From: a virus
IMG/VR virus record: IMGVR_UViG_3300036785_000423
Span: 1-44,365 of that record
DNA: 44,365 bases
Strand: one strand, 5' to 3'
Position 1 is the stretch's first letter. Every line of letters begins with the position of its first letter. Shown here piece by piece: positions 1 to 7,397 of this stretch. The position numbers were made by a program, and so were the translations under genes. The notes under the pieces are model-generated. The model searched no databases, was not told the origin of the DNA, and saw only the letters and a list, made by a program, of their open reading frames with translations.

Positions 1-1
1 G

Positions 2-931
2 ATGACGAACACGGTGCAGGCGCAGAACGCCGCCGCGCTGGCAAATGCTCAGATGGGCACAGCGGTCAGCCAGAGCAACGCTGCAGGGATCAATACCGCC
101 CAACAGACTGCCCAGCAGCTTGCCGGCACGAGGGACGTAACCCTACTGAATATCGCCAGCGCGAAGGATCTGGCTACGGTCAACAACGCATCGCAGCAGT
201 TCATCGCTCAACTGAACTCCAGCACGCAACTGTCGATACAGGACAAACAATCTGCCACGCAGCAATTCGTCGCGCAGCTGAACGCCAACACTCAGTTGTC
301 GATCGAGGATAAAGCGACAGCATCGTCACAGCTGATTGCGCAGTTGAATGCATCCACAAATCTGTCGATCCAGGACAAGCAGGATGCAACATCCATGGCA
401 GTCACTGGCCTCCAAACATCCATGCAAAAGTATCTCGGCGATCTGGGTGCCAACACACAGTTGACGGTGCAGCAGCGTTCGGCTGCCGCGACGGCGGCAC
501 TAGCGGCCGTGAACAACGCATCGGCTCAGCAAATCGCGCAGATCCAGGGGAACACGGCGATGACGGTGGCGCAGCAACAGACGGCAGTGCAGCTTGCCAT
601 CTCACAGATGGATAACACTAACAAGCTCCAGGTCCAGCAGATGCAGAACGATGGAAGCCTCCAGAACATCGCGACGAACGGGGCGATCAATACGGCAATT
701 CAGAACATCACGAACAACAACAAGACGCTGCTCCAGACCTCGCAGGGCGCGGCCGGTCTCTACAACCAGGCGCTCACCAACCTCTCGAACATCATCACCA
801 ATCCGAACCTGTCGCATGATCAGCAGACGGCGGCGCTAAATGATGGCGTTGCAAATCTGAATGCCGGGCTACAGTCGCTGGAGCAGATTGCGTCGAACGT
901 GTATGCAAACACGAACTTGACGTTCTCCTGA
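2..931 (+). CDS. Coiled-coil repeat virion protein (309 aa)
   Basis: The protein is rich in Gln, Ala, Asn and Thr and has no Cys. Its first half carries a 22-residue repeat at about residues 62-127, each unit following the pattern QQFxAQLNxxTQLSIxDK, then more degenerate copies to about residue 220. The pattern predicts an elongated helical or trimeric rod. The C-terminus (NPNLSHDQQTAALNDGV) resembles the ends of podoviral virion proteins of unknown role. It lies just after the portal if the genome is circular, and the next gene starts inside its stop codon (TGATG). If the window is linear, the true start could lie upstream, because ATG is the first full codon available. The function is inferred as structural; the family is not recognised. 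Confidence 0.75.
   Translation: MTNTVQAQNAAALANAQMGTAVSQSNAAGINTAQQTAQQLAGTRDVTLLNIASAKDLATVNNASQQFIAQLNSSTQLSIQDKQSATQQFVAQLNANTQLSIEDKATASSQLIAQLNASTNLSIQDKQDATSMAVTGLQTSMQKYLGDLGANTQLTVQQRSAAATAALAAVNNASAQQIAQIQGNTAMTVAQQQTAVQLAISQMDNTNKLQVQQMQNDGSLQNIATNGAINTAIQNITNNNKTLLQTSQGAAGLYNQALTNLSNIITNPNLSHDQQTAALNDGVANLNAGLQSLEQIASNVYANTNLTFS
185..382 (+). repeat. Three 66-bp in-frame tandem repeats
   Basis: Three consecutive 66-bp units encode 22-residue blocks built on AQLN-x-x-T-x-LSI-x-DK. Protein similarity is higher than DNA similarity, so these are old in-frame duplications that set the length of a helical rod. Confidence 0.8.
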
Positions 932-2016
932 TGGCCGATCGCCCGTTCATCGTGCTGGCGTTGCCTCGGTCACGCACGAAATGGCTGGCCTCGTTCCTAT
1001 CCTACGGTTCCTGGCACTGTGGCCACGACGAGTTGCAGCATTGCAGATCGCTCGAAGACTGCCGCGCGTGGTATCGGCAGCCTTGCGTGGGCACCGTGGA
1101 AACAGCGTGCGCGCCCTTCTGGCGTCTCATTGCGCGCGAGTGGCCGGACATGCGGATCGCCACCATCCGGCGCCCGGTCAATGCCGTGCTCGCCAGCGTG
1201 GTTCGCGTTGTGCCAGGCATCGATCGGGCTGCTGTGAGCGCGGCGCTGCTGGCAGCCGACCGCAAGCTGGACCAGATCGAGGCGCGCATGCCAGGTGTGC
1301 TGCGTGTCGACTATGCCGACCTCGCGAGCGAGCGGACTTGCGTGCAGCTGTTCGAGTTCTGCCTGCCGTACGACCATGATCCTGTCTGGTGGGCGTGGCG
1401 ACATGCCGAGCGGATCAGCGGGGACCTTGCCGCGCAGGTCCGGTACTGTCGGGCCTACCTGCCGCAGCTGGAAAAGCTCGCGCGCGCCGCGAAACACCGC
1501 ATTCTCGCGGATATGGAGCCGATCGAGCGTCCCGAGACGTGGGAGGGCTTCACCTTCCAGGACGAGCAATTCGACCGCTGGTATGCCGATGCCGTGCCGC
1601 TGTTCCGCGAGCACATGGCGGTTACCGGACAGGACATTGAGGACTGGAAGCTCAAGAATACACCGTTGCTGCGGCGTCTCGATGCCGTCGGAGCGTTGCA
1701 GGTCATGACGGCCCGAAGCAACGGCCGACTCTTTGGATATCTCATGACCATGATCGGCCCGAGCCTGGACGCTCAAGACGTTATGGAGGCGCATCACTTG
1801 CCGTTTTTTGCGCGGCCGGATGTTCCGGGGCTGGGCATGAAGCTGCAACGGGCCGCGCACGATGCACTACGCCGTAAGGGCGTGTCGACAGTGATCGGGC
1901 GGGCCGGTACGCGCGGATCTGGGCCGCGGCTTGGCACCATCTACCGCCGGCTCGGTTTCGAGGACGCGGGACACTTGTACCGGCTGGAGTTGAAGGGAAC
2001 ACACGCATGGGCCTAG
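931..2016 (+). CDS. Sulfotransferase-like / GNAT acetyltransferase fusion
   Basis: The N-terminus has a P-loop-like sulfotransferase signature (LPRSRTKWLASFLS, residues 11-24), which in that family binds the 5'-phosphosulfate of PAPS. The domain runs to about residue 230, including an RRPVNAVLAS segment resembling the conserved 3'-phosphate-binding region. The C-terminal 110 residues resemble a GNAT acyltransferase: GLGMKLQRAAHDALRRKG (from about residue 302) looks like an acetyl-CoA pyrophosphate loop, followed by IYRRLGFED near residue 340. GNAT genes are common next to podoviral virion genes, but fusion to a sulfotransferase-like domain is unusual. The substrate is unknown. The start overlaps the previous stop by 1 nt, so expression is late and coupled. 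Confidence 0.7.
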   Translation: MADRPFIVLALPRSRTKWLASFLSYGSWHCGHDELQHCRSLEDCRAWYRQPCVGTVETACAPFWRLIAREWPDMRIATIRRPVNAVLASVVRVVPGIDRAAVSAALLAADRKLDQIEARMPGVLRVDYADLASERTCVQLFEFCLPYDHDPVWWAWRHAERISGDLAAQVRYCRAYLPQLEKLARAAKHRILADMEPIERPETWEGFTFQDEQFDRWYADAVPLFREHMAVTGQDIEDWKLKNTPLLRRLDAVGALQVMTARSNGRLFGYLMTMIGPSLDAQDVMEAHHLPFFARPDVPGLGMKLQRAAHDALRRKGVSTVIGRAGTRGSGPRLGTIYRRLGFEDAGHLYRLELKGTHAWA

Positions 2017-3173
2017 TCGCCGCTGCGGTCGGTGGCATTGCTGCCGCCGTCGCCGCAGTATCCGTTACCACCGTCCTGGAAACTGTCGCGGTCGTCGGCG
2101 CGGTTGTCGGTGTGGTCGGCGCGGTCACGAAAAATCCCGTCTTGTCGAAGATCGGCCTCGCGATGGGCGTTGTCGGCGGCGTTGGCGCGCTCGCGAGCGC
2201 TGCACTCGGCGCCGGGACGCTGGCCGCAGAGGGCGCAGCGGGCGCCGGTGCCGCAGCTGGGGACGCGGGCGCCGCTGCCACGGCGGCGGCCTCGGGAAAC
2301 CTGGAGGCGGCGGGGATAGCGGCTGGTGCAGAGGCCGGTGTCGGTGCCGCTGCGGCAGGTGCGGCGCCTGACGTCTTGGGTGCGCTGTCAGCTGGCGCGT
2401 CTGCCGCGGACCCTGGAGCTGCGCTCGGTGCCGACCTGACCGCGGGCGCATCGGCGAACCTGGAGGCGGCGGGCATTTCCGCCGGCGCGCAGGGGGCGGC
2501 GTCCAGCCTGTCCGGCGTAGCTGCTAATGCTGCCAACCCTGCGACAACGCTTGCGTCGAGCGCCACACCATCAGCGGGCGACCTTAACCTGTTCGGCACG
2601 ACGACCGAGAAGATCGGCGCTGGCACCAATACCGCCACGTGGGACATGGGCGGCATGGGGACGGGGACGGGGACAGGCACTGCGAGTGCCGCGCAGACGG
2701 CGGCGCCGATAACGGGGCCTGGCACGACCGCCGCGAACCCACTGACGGCCACACCCGGCGGGGCACCGCTCGATTGGGCATCATCGACGCAGCTGTCCAA
2801 TGCCGGGTTGGCGCCCAGCAGTGGCAGTGGCAGCAGCATGGGGACAGGATTCGGTGGGGCGCTTGATAGTATGTTGGGCTATGTCAACAAATACCCAATT
2901 GTCGGCCTCGGCGTATTGCAGGCGGCCTCGTCATTCCTGCAAGGCGCCGGCAATCAGCTGACACCGGCGCAAGCAGCTCAGGCGAACACGCAGGCAAGTG
3001 TAAACCAGGCGCAAGCCGACCTGCTCAATCAGCAGAAGGCCAACATGGCGCAGCCCAAGGCGGTTGCCTCGCTGCCGCCGGTGACCGGCACGCCGCAGCC
3101 TATCATCCCGCCATCACAATCAGGGCTGATCAATCGTGTTCCATTCCTGCCAATGACGGGAGCGCCAGCATGA
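2007..3173 (+). CDS. Gly/Ala-rich hydrophobic virion protein, possible ejection protein
   Basis: This 388-residue protein is extremely rich in Ala, Gly and Val. Residues 1-75 hold long apolar stretches broken by KNPVLSKIG, able to form two or three membrane-spanning or amphipathic segments. A low-complexity Ala/Gly region to about residue 240 follows, then a conserved-looking tail (MLGYVNKYPIVGLGVLQAASSFLQGAG). Podoviral internal proteins that insert in the host envelope during DNA ejection have this composition, but no family was recognised. It overlaps the genes on both sides (10 nt upstream, 4 nt ATGA downstream), so it is made with the late virion set. Confidence 0.6.
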   Translation: MGLVAAAVGGIAAAVAAVSVTTVLETVAVVGAVVGVVGAVTKNPVLSKIGLAMGVVGGVGALASAALGAGTLAAEGAAGAGAAAGDAGAAATAAASGNLEAAGIAAGAEAGVGAAAAGAAPDVLGALSAGASAADPGAALGADLTAGASANLEAAGISAGAQGAASSLSGVAANAANPATTLASSATPSAGDLNLFGTTTEKIGAGTNTATWDMGGMGTGTGTGTASAAQTAAPITGPGTTAANPLTATPGGAPLDWASSTQLSNAGLAPSSGSGSSMGTGFGGALDSMLGYVNKYPIVGLGVLQAASSFLQGAGNQLTPAQAAQANTQASVNQAQADLLNQQKANMAQPKAVASLPPVTGTPQPIIPPSQSGLINRVPFLPMTGAPA

Positions 3174-3817
3174 GCGGCATCATCAACGCCCAACCGCAGC
3201 CGGGTGATGCTGGACCGCCCGCGCAGCAGCAAGCATCAGGGGGGCTGAACAATCCGCTGCTGGCCCAGACCGAGGCCCGGCTTGAAGGCAATTTCAGTGA
3301 CCCGCAGGTGCAACAGGATTACAAGAAAATCGTGGTGGCCGGGCTGCACATCGCGCTCGCCAATGGGCCTCGGTCATTCATGGCGAAGCTGCTCCATAGT
3401 CGTGACCCGATCGGCGACTGTGCGCGGAGTGCGGCGGCCCTGGTAATGATCATGCGGCGCCAGTCGCGCGGTGTGATGCCGATCAAGGCGATGGTGCCGG
3501 CGGGGTTGACGCTGATGCTGCACGGCCTCGACTTCATTGATCGCGCCAAGATCATGAAGGTGGCCGAACCGCAACTGGATCAGGCCACGCGGATATACAC
3601 CAACGAGATTTTTCACAAGCTAGGCATCACCACGCAGATGATCGAGCGGCTAGGGACCAGGGTGCATCAGGTGATGCAGGACCCGCAGGCGATGCAGGCG
3701 ATCAACTTGAAGGCGGGGTTGACCCGCGTGGTGCATCAGCCGACGCCGCTGCCGGGCGCGCCGGCACCAACTCCGGCACCGGCGCCGGCGGCTGCGAGAC
3801 CTGGCGGGCGGGGGTGA
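3170..3817 (+). CDS. Probable virion-associated protein (215 aa)
   Basis: The start is coupled to the previous gene by ATGA. The central region (residues 30-175) is predicted mostly helical, with a block rich in Met and basic residues (RRQSRGVMPIKAM). The last 30 residues are a Pro/Ala-rich tail, as in many podoviral structural proteins. It is the last rightward gene before a leftward cassette. No enzymatic motif is visible; a structural or assembly role is inferred only from position. Confidence 0.6.
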   Translation: MSGIINAQPQPGDAGPPAQQQASGGLNNPLLAQTEARLEGNFSDPQVQQDYKKIVVAGLHIALANGPRSFMAKLLHSRDPIGDCARSAAALVMIMRRQSRGVMPIKAMVPAGLTLMLHGLDFIDRAKIMKVAEPQLDQATRIYTNEIFHKLGITTQMIERLGTRVHQVMQDPQAMQAINLKAGLTRVVHQPTPLPGAPAPTPAPAPAAARPGGRG

Positions 3818-3824
3818 CAACGGC

Positions 3825-4073
3825 CTATTCAGGCACCACCGTCAGATCAGCCGCTCGTGGGATGACAATATTGTCACCGACTGCTGTATTCCCGTAGCAG
3901 TAGCCAAGCAGCTTGCCTCCGTGCTCGGCGTCGTACATTTCCCAGCGGATTACCGGGCGGGGGATGTTCTCAAATCGAGCCTCCGAGCCACCTGACATGC
4001 GGCGGTATCCTGGCCAATCGGCTTCCGTGCCGTCCTCGCAGATCAGAGCGTACCATGCGCGACCGTCGGTCAT
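3825..4073 (-). CDS. Hypothetical protein, last gene of leftward cassette
   Basis: This is an 82-residue acidic protein with many aromatics (WYALICEDGTEADWPGYRR). It has no signal peptide and no recognised domain. AGGAGT lies 8 nt before the ATG. It is the distal gene of the 3825-5042 leftward cassette and ends 7 nt from the end of the converging late gene. Role unknown. Confidence 0.6.
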   Translation of the reverse strand: MTDGRAWYALICEDGTEADWPGYRRMSGGSEARFENIPRPVIRWEMYDAEHGGKLLGYCYGNTAVGDNIVIPRAADLTVVPE

Positions 4074-4086
4074 CGCTGGGGTACTC

Positions 4087-4548
4087 CTATCGACCGATAA
4101 CGAGCGGCGACCAACCTGGTGCCGGAAAGCCTGTAACCAGCGGCGACCATCCTGGTGTCGGCGCCGGACTTATCGGTGCGGAATAGGGCGAGGCCTGATA
4201 GACTGGCGAGTAGATTTGAGGTTCGACCACAAGCGGTTGCTGGTAGCGGCTTGCGTTCCAGCCGTTCAGGATTGCCGTGCCGCCGAGCAGCATCATGGTC
4301 GCGGCGTCCTCGCCCTGCTGTTGGGCCAGAAAGCGCTGATGTGCCTGATCAACTTCCTGGATGTGATACTGGTTAATCATGCAGTCGTGATGGGCTTGCA
4401 CTATCACTTCCAACGTCTCGGTCGGCGAGATGGGCAAAGAAGCGCATGCCTGTAAAGCCGCAACCTCGTCCCGTTTGGGTTGCGAAGCGGTCCCGCAGCC
4501 AGCCAGCGCCAGTGAGGCTGCCATAGTCACGGCGAGAATGCGTTTCAT
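4087..4548 (-). CDS. Phage-encoded lipoprotein
   Basis: The N-terminus is a clear lipoprotein signal: basic MKR, an apolar stretch and the lipobox LALAGC with the lipidated Cys at residue 18. The mature protein should be tethered to the inner or outer membrane facing the periplasm. Residues 30-95 look helical. The tail is Pro/Ser-rich with a short repeat (PGWSPLV twice). GGAG lies about 8 nt before the ATG, and the upstream gene ends 1 nt away. Known phage lipoproteins act in superinfection exclusion, lysogenic conversion or as outer-membrane spanins. The antisense position in a late block favours a lysogeny-expressed moron, but that is inference. Confidence 0.75.
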   Translation of the reverse strand: MKRILAVTMAASLALAGCGTASQPKRDEVAALQACASLPISPTETLEVIVQAHHDCMINQYHIQEVDQAHQRFLAQQQGEDAATMMLLGGTAILNGWNASRYQQPLVVEPQIYSPVYQASPYSAPISPAPTPGWSPLVTGFPAPGWSPLVIGR

Positions 4549-4549
4549 G

Positions 4550-4852
4550 TCACGTGCTCCAACGGCGGTTCTCGCGCCGATCGGCTGCGCACCGTGAGCG
4601 ATACTCGCGGCGTATCAAATCAAGCAGGCCGTTAGGGAGGGAACCTATCGTGTATCCACGGGTGCCGAGCCGCGCCGTAACCTGTCGGCCGAGCATGCCG
4701 GGATGATCATCGTCGACCTCGCGGACATATCCGCCGCCGGCAGGAACCCAGAACTGGCGGATGATCTCCTCGCCCATGTCGTCCGTGTCTCGGAGGCATA
4801 CTCTTCTGCCGTCCTGCCAAATGCGGCGGCTGCGGTTTTTGTGATTAGTCAT
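4550..4852 (-). CDS. Hypothetical protein of leftward cassette
   Basis: This is a 100-residue basic protein with several Arg clusters at both ends and a Gly/Asp centre (PAGGGYVREVDDDHPG). No domain is recognised. Its start overlaps the ribbon-helix-helix gene by 8 nt and it ends 1 nt before the lipoprotein start, so the three are one transcription unit. Pairing with the upstream RHH gene recalls toxin-antitoxin order, but no toxin fold is visible. Confidence 0.6.
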   Translation of the reverse strand: MTNHKNRSRRIWQDGRRVCLRDTDDMGEEIIRQFWVPAGGGYVREVDDDHPGMLGRQVTARLGTRGYTIGSLPNGLLDLIRREYRSRCAADRRENRRWST

Positions 4853-5024
4853 CTGATGTCTCCGCCCCTGATCCGCGAGGCGCCGGGGTAAGTGTCGCCA
4901 GCCATTCGGCGATGATCTTGGCGGCCAGCGACGAAACGCTGCGGTGATCCGCTAGGGCTGCAAGTTCCAGGGCTGCCTTCACGGCAGGGTCCAGTCGGAC
5001 CCAGATTTTTTCAGACTTCGTCAT
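4845..5024 (-). CDS. Ribbon-helix-helix DNA-binding protein
   Basis: The sequence fits the Arc/CopG fold: a short N-terminal strand (EKIWVRLDPAVKAALE), a turn, and a second helix (HRSVSSLAAKIIAEWL). Such proteins dimerise and read operators with the N-terminal strands. ATG at 5024 is preferred because the strand then begins a few residues from the N-terminus as is usual; an in-frame ATG at 5042 would add six residues. As first gene of the leftward cassette it probably autoregulates it. Less than 50 bp separates it from the divergent transglycosylase gene, so both promoters must overlap there. Confidence 0.65.
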   Translation of the reverse strand: MTKSEKIWVRLDPAVKAALELAALADHRSVSSLAAKIIAEWLATLTPAPRGSGAETSDD

Positions 5025-5071
5025 AGACCACACATAGGACATCCGCTAGTGAATGTCAAGGGTCGTCTACG

Positions 5072-5914
5072 TTGTCAATCCTGAATGGTCTCCCCGGCGA
5101 GCCTCGGCAGAACCCCGGCGGCCTTCCCGGGCTTGGGCAGTCCCTAGGGGAACTGGCGCGCGCGTGGGCTATGGCCCAGGGGGACTCCGCTGACGCCGCC
5201 ACTCGGGAGCGCCCTGCGGCGACGTCGCTGCTGAACAGCACGCCCGCTACGCCTGCGCCAGAGGCTGCGGCAGCGGCACCGGGGGGCGAGCCGGCACAGA
5301 CGGCGGCCACCACCGTAAAGGGCGTGCCGCCCGACCTGCTGCCGATCTACGCGGCCGCAGCGAAGCGAACCGGCATCCCGGTTGACGTGCTGATCGCCCA
5401 GGCCAAGCAGGAGTCCAACTTCCGCAACGACATCATCGGCAACGCCGGGGAAATCGGGCTGCATCAGATCCTGCCATCGACCGCCCGCAATCCCGGGTTC
5501 GGAATGTCAGGCATCGATCCGGCAACGCTGAAAGACCCTGCCGTCGGCATCAACTTCGCCGCCGACTACCTTAGGGCCAGAGCCGGCCAGGACGCCGATT
5601 TCAGCAATCCCAAGGTGATCGACGCGGCACTGAGGGCATACAACGGCATGGGTCAGGGCGGAGATCCGAACTACGTCGCGAATGTGCGCCGCTATATGCC
5701 GCCCGCGCAGCAGCCGCTCGGTGGGTTGCGCGGGCAGTACGCCTTCAACGACACCGGCATTCTGAATGGCGCCGTCGTCCCGCCGCCGGTCCGTCCACCG
5801 TTGTCACAACTTCCGTCGCCAGCGCAGGAAGCCCCGACAGGCTACACTCTGACGCCTTACGGGCTGGTCCCGACCGCGAGCTGGGATCGCTACATGGCCG
5901 GACGAACCGGATAG
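5072..5914 (+). CDS. SLT-type lytic transglycosylase
   Basis: Residues 85-200 form a soluble-lytic-transglycosylase domain, which cleaves the MurNAc-GlcNAc bond of peptidoglycan. Visible landmarks are the catalytic Glu in QAKQESNF (E114), GEIGLHQILPSTA (126-138, the GLMQ motif) and RAYNGMG (188-194, the AYN motif). The first 80 residues are a low-complexity Pro/Ala/Gly leader without a signal peptide, and about 75 residues follow the domain. The predicted start is TTG at 5072 with AAGGG about 10 nt upstream; no ATG comes earlier in frame. Its place beside internal virion proteins points to a virion-associated enzyme used in DNA entry, although no other endolysin was seen and it could also serve in lysis. 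Confidence 0.85.
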   Translation: MSILNGLPGEPRQNPGGLPGLGQSLGELARAWAMAQGDSADAATRERPAATSLLNSTPATPAPEAAAAAPGGEPAQTAATTVKGVPPDLLPIYAAAAKRTGIPVDVLIAQAKQESNFRNDIIGNAGEIGLHQILPSTARNPGFGMSGIDPATLKDPAVGINFAADYLRARAGQDADFSNPKVIDAALRAYNGMGQGGDPNYVANVRRYMPPAQQPLGGLRGQYAFNDTGILNGAVVPPPVRPPLSQLPSPAQEAPTGYTLTPYGLVPTASWDRYMAGRTG

Positions 5915-5924
5915 GAGCAGCGTG

Positions 5925-7397
5925 ATGGCTGGTTTTAGTTTCCTCAACGGGATCTCCAGCATGGGCGCCGGCATGGCGCAGTTTGCCGGCAACATCGGAT
6001 TGGACATGGAGAAGGCGCAACTGCAACGCCAGAATCTGGCTATGGCCGATCAGCTTTCGCGAGCGCACGAGACGGAAGTGTCGCAGCCGTTCGCGGCCAG
6101 TCAGCTTGCAGCGCAGCAAGCCGGCGCGTTGCAGCGGACACAGATGGAGACCGGCACGCAACAGCAAGTGGCCGGCATACAGGCTGGCTCATCGAAATAC
6201 GCAGCCGATGTTGGGGCCAGAAGTGCCGCTGCGCAGGTTGCTGGCGAGATAGAGCGTACGCGGATGACGCTCGGCGCCGACACGCCGGAAATGAAGATGT
6301 TGCGAGCATTTAACATCCTGCCGGCGACGGGTAATCTGCCGGCTGACACGGCTGCTGCGGGAGGTGGCGGCTCGACGCCCGCCGCGGCCGGCACAGCGAC
6401 CGATGCAGGCGCAGCGCCAGCCGCCGCCGGCACAGCGGCGCCATCCGATATGGACCGCGCACGACAGTCGATTACCAACAAGCTGCTGGGGCTGCCGCAA
6501 CCAGGCTCGGAGGACGCGCTTCGCCGGGGCATTGCCGCAGACGTCGCCGCCGACCCCGCATTCAAGTACAAGACCGCCGGGCAGAAGGGTATCGAGGCCG
6601 AAAAAAGGTTCAATGTAGCCACTGCGAAATCGCTGGCCCCCGAGTCTATAGAGGGGAATGCCTACGCGATTGCAGGTTATCAACAGGCGCCGCTGTCGGG
6701 TTTAGCCAGGAGCAAAGAAGGCGGCAACCAGATTATGTCGCGCGTTATGGAAATCAACCCTGACTATCAGGAATCCCGATACCCGGAAGTCAACAAGGCC
6801 ATGTCTGCATTCGGTGGCGGCGGTAAGGAAGGAGGCATCATCCGATCGCTCAACGTCGGCGTGCAGCACCTGGACGTGCTCGACCAAGCCGCGACTGCAC
6901 TTGGGAACAACGATGTAAGAGCGCTGAATTCCCTGCAAAACATGTTCCAAACTCAGTTCGGCGGTCCTGCCCCGACGACGTTCGACGCCCTGAAGCAGAT
7001 CGTCGGCACCGAGATCGAGAAGGCGATTGCGGGGAACATAGGCTCGGAAGGCGACCGAAAGCGTATAATGGACGGGCTGGATCGCGCGGGCTCGCCCGCC
7101 CAGTTGAAGAGCGTTACGGATGGGTTCCGCGCGCTGATGGTGGGACAACTCGCCGGTCTTAAAACGCAATATGAGGAGGCCACCGACTTCAAGAGCGGCC
7201 CCTTTGCGTTCGAGAACAAGCTGGCCCCGGAGACCAAAGCGAGGCTCCAGGGAAAGCCGCCCCCCGATGGCACTGCCAATGCTCCGCTACCGTTTCCAAA
7301 GTCCGCCGCCGAGGCCGTTGCCGGCAAGTATTACGCGACGCCAGGGCGCGGCACGGCTCGATGGGACGGCGAGAAGTTCATCATGGGGCCGCAGTGA
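5925..7397 (+). CDS. Internal virion protein (490 aa)
   Basis: This is a Gln/Ala-rich helical protein with a Gly/Met start (MAGFSFLNGISSMGAGMAQ), coiled-coil-like residues 25-125, an Ala/Gly linker at about 140-175 and a more ordered C-terminal half. AGGAG lies 7 nt before ATG 5925; a GTG one codon upstream is too close to it. It is followed directly by the 811-residue protein, an arrangement like the ejection-protein pairs of podoviruses. No catalytic motif is seen. Role in the ejection apparatus is inferred. Confidence 0.65.
   Translation: MAGFSFLNGISSMGAGMAQFAGNIGLDMEKAQLQRQNLAMADQLSRAHETEVSQPFAASQLAAQQAGALQRTQMETGTQQQVAGIQAGSSKYAADVGARSAAAQVAGEIERTRMTLGADTPEMKMLRAFNILPATGNLPADTAAAGGGGSTPAAAGTATDAGAAPAAAGTAAPSDMDRARQSITNKLLGLPQPGSEDALRRGIAADVAADPAFKYKTAGQKGIEAEKRFNVATAKSLAPESIEGNAYAIAGYQQAPLSGLARSKEGGNQIMSRVMEINPDYQESRYPEVNKAMSAFGGGGKEGGIIRSLNVGVQHLDVLDQAATALGNNDVRALNSLQNMFQTQFGGPAPTTFDALKQIVGTEIEKAIAGNIGSEGDRKRIMDGLDRAGSPAQLKSVTDGFRALMVGQLAGLKTQYEEATDFKSGPFAFENKLAPETKARLQGKPPPDGTANAPLPFPKSAAEAVAGKYYATPGRGTARWDGEKFIMGPQ

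Noticed and set aside
1781-2839. A 352-residue antisense frame opposite the Ala/Gly-rich virion gene
   Set aside because: It is a mirror of GC-rich codons, Ala/Pro-only in content, with no ribosome-binding site, and crosses two well supported genes.
4550-5042. A toxin-antitoxin pair
   Set aside because: The RHH gene fits an antitoxin, but the following protein shows no toxin fold or catalytic motif.
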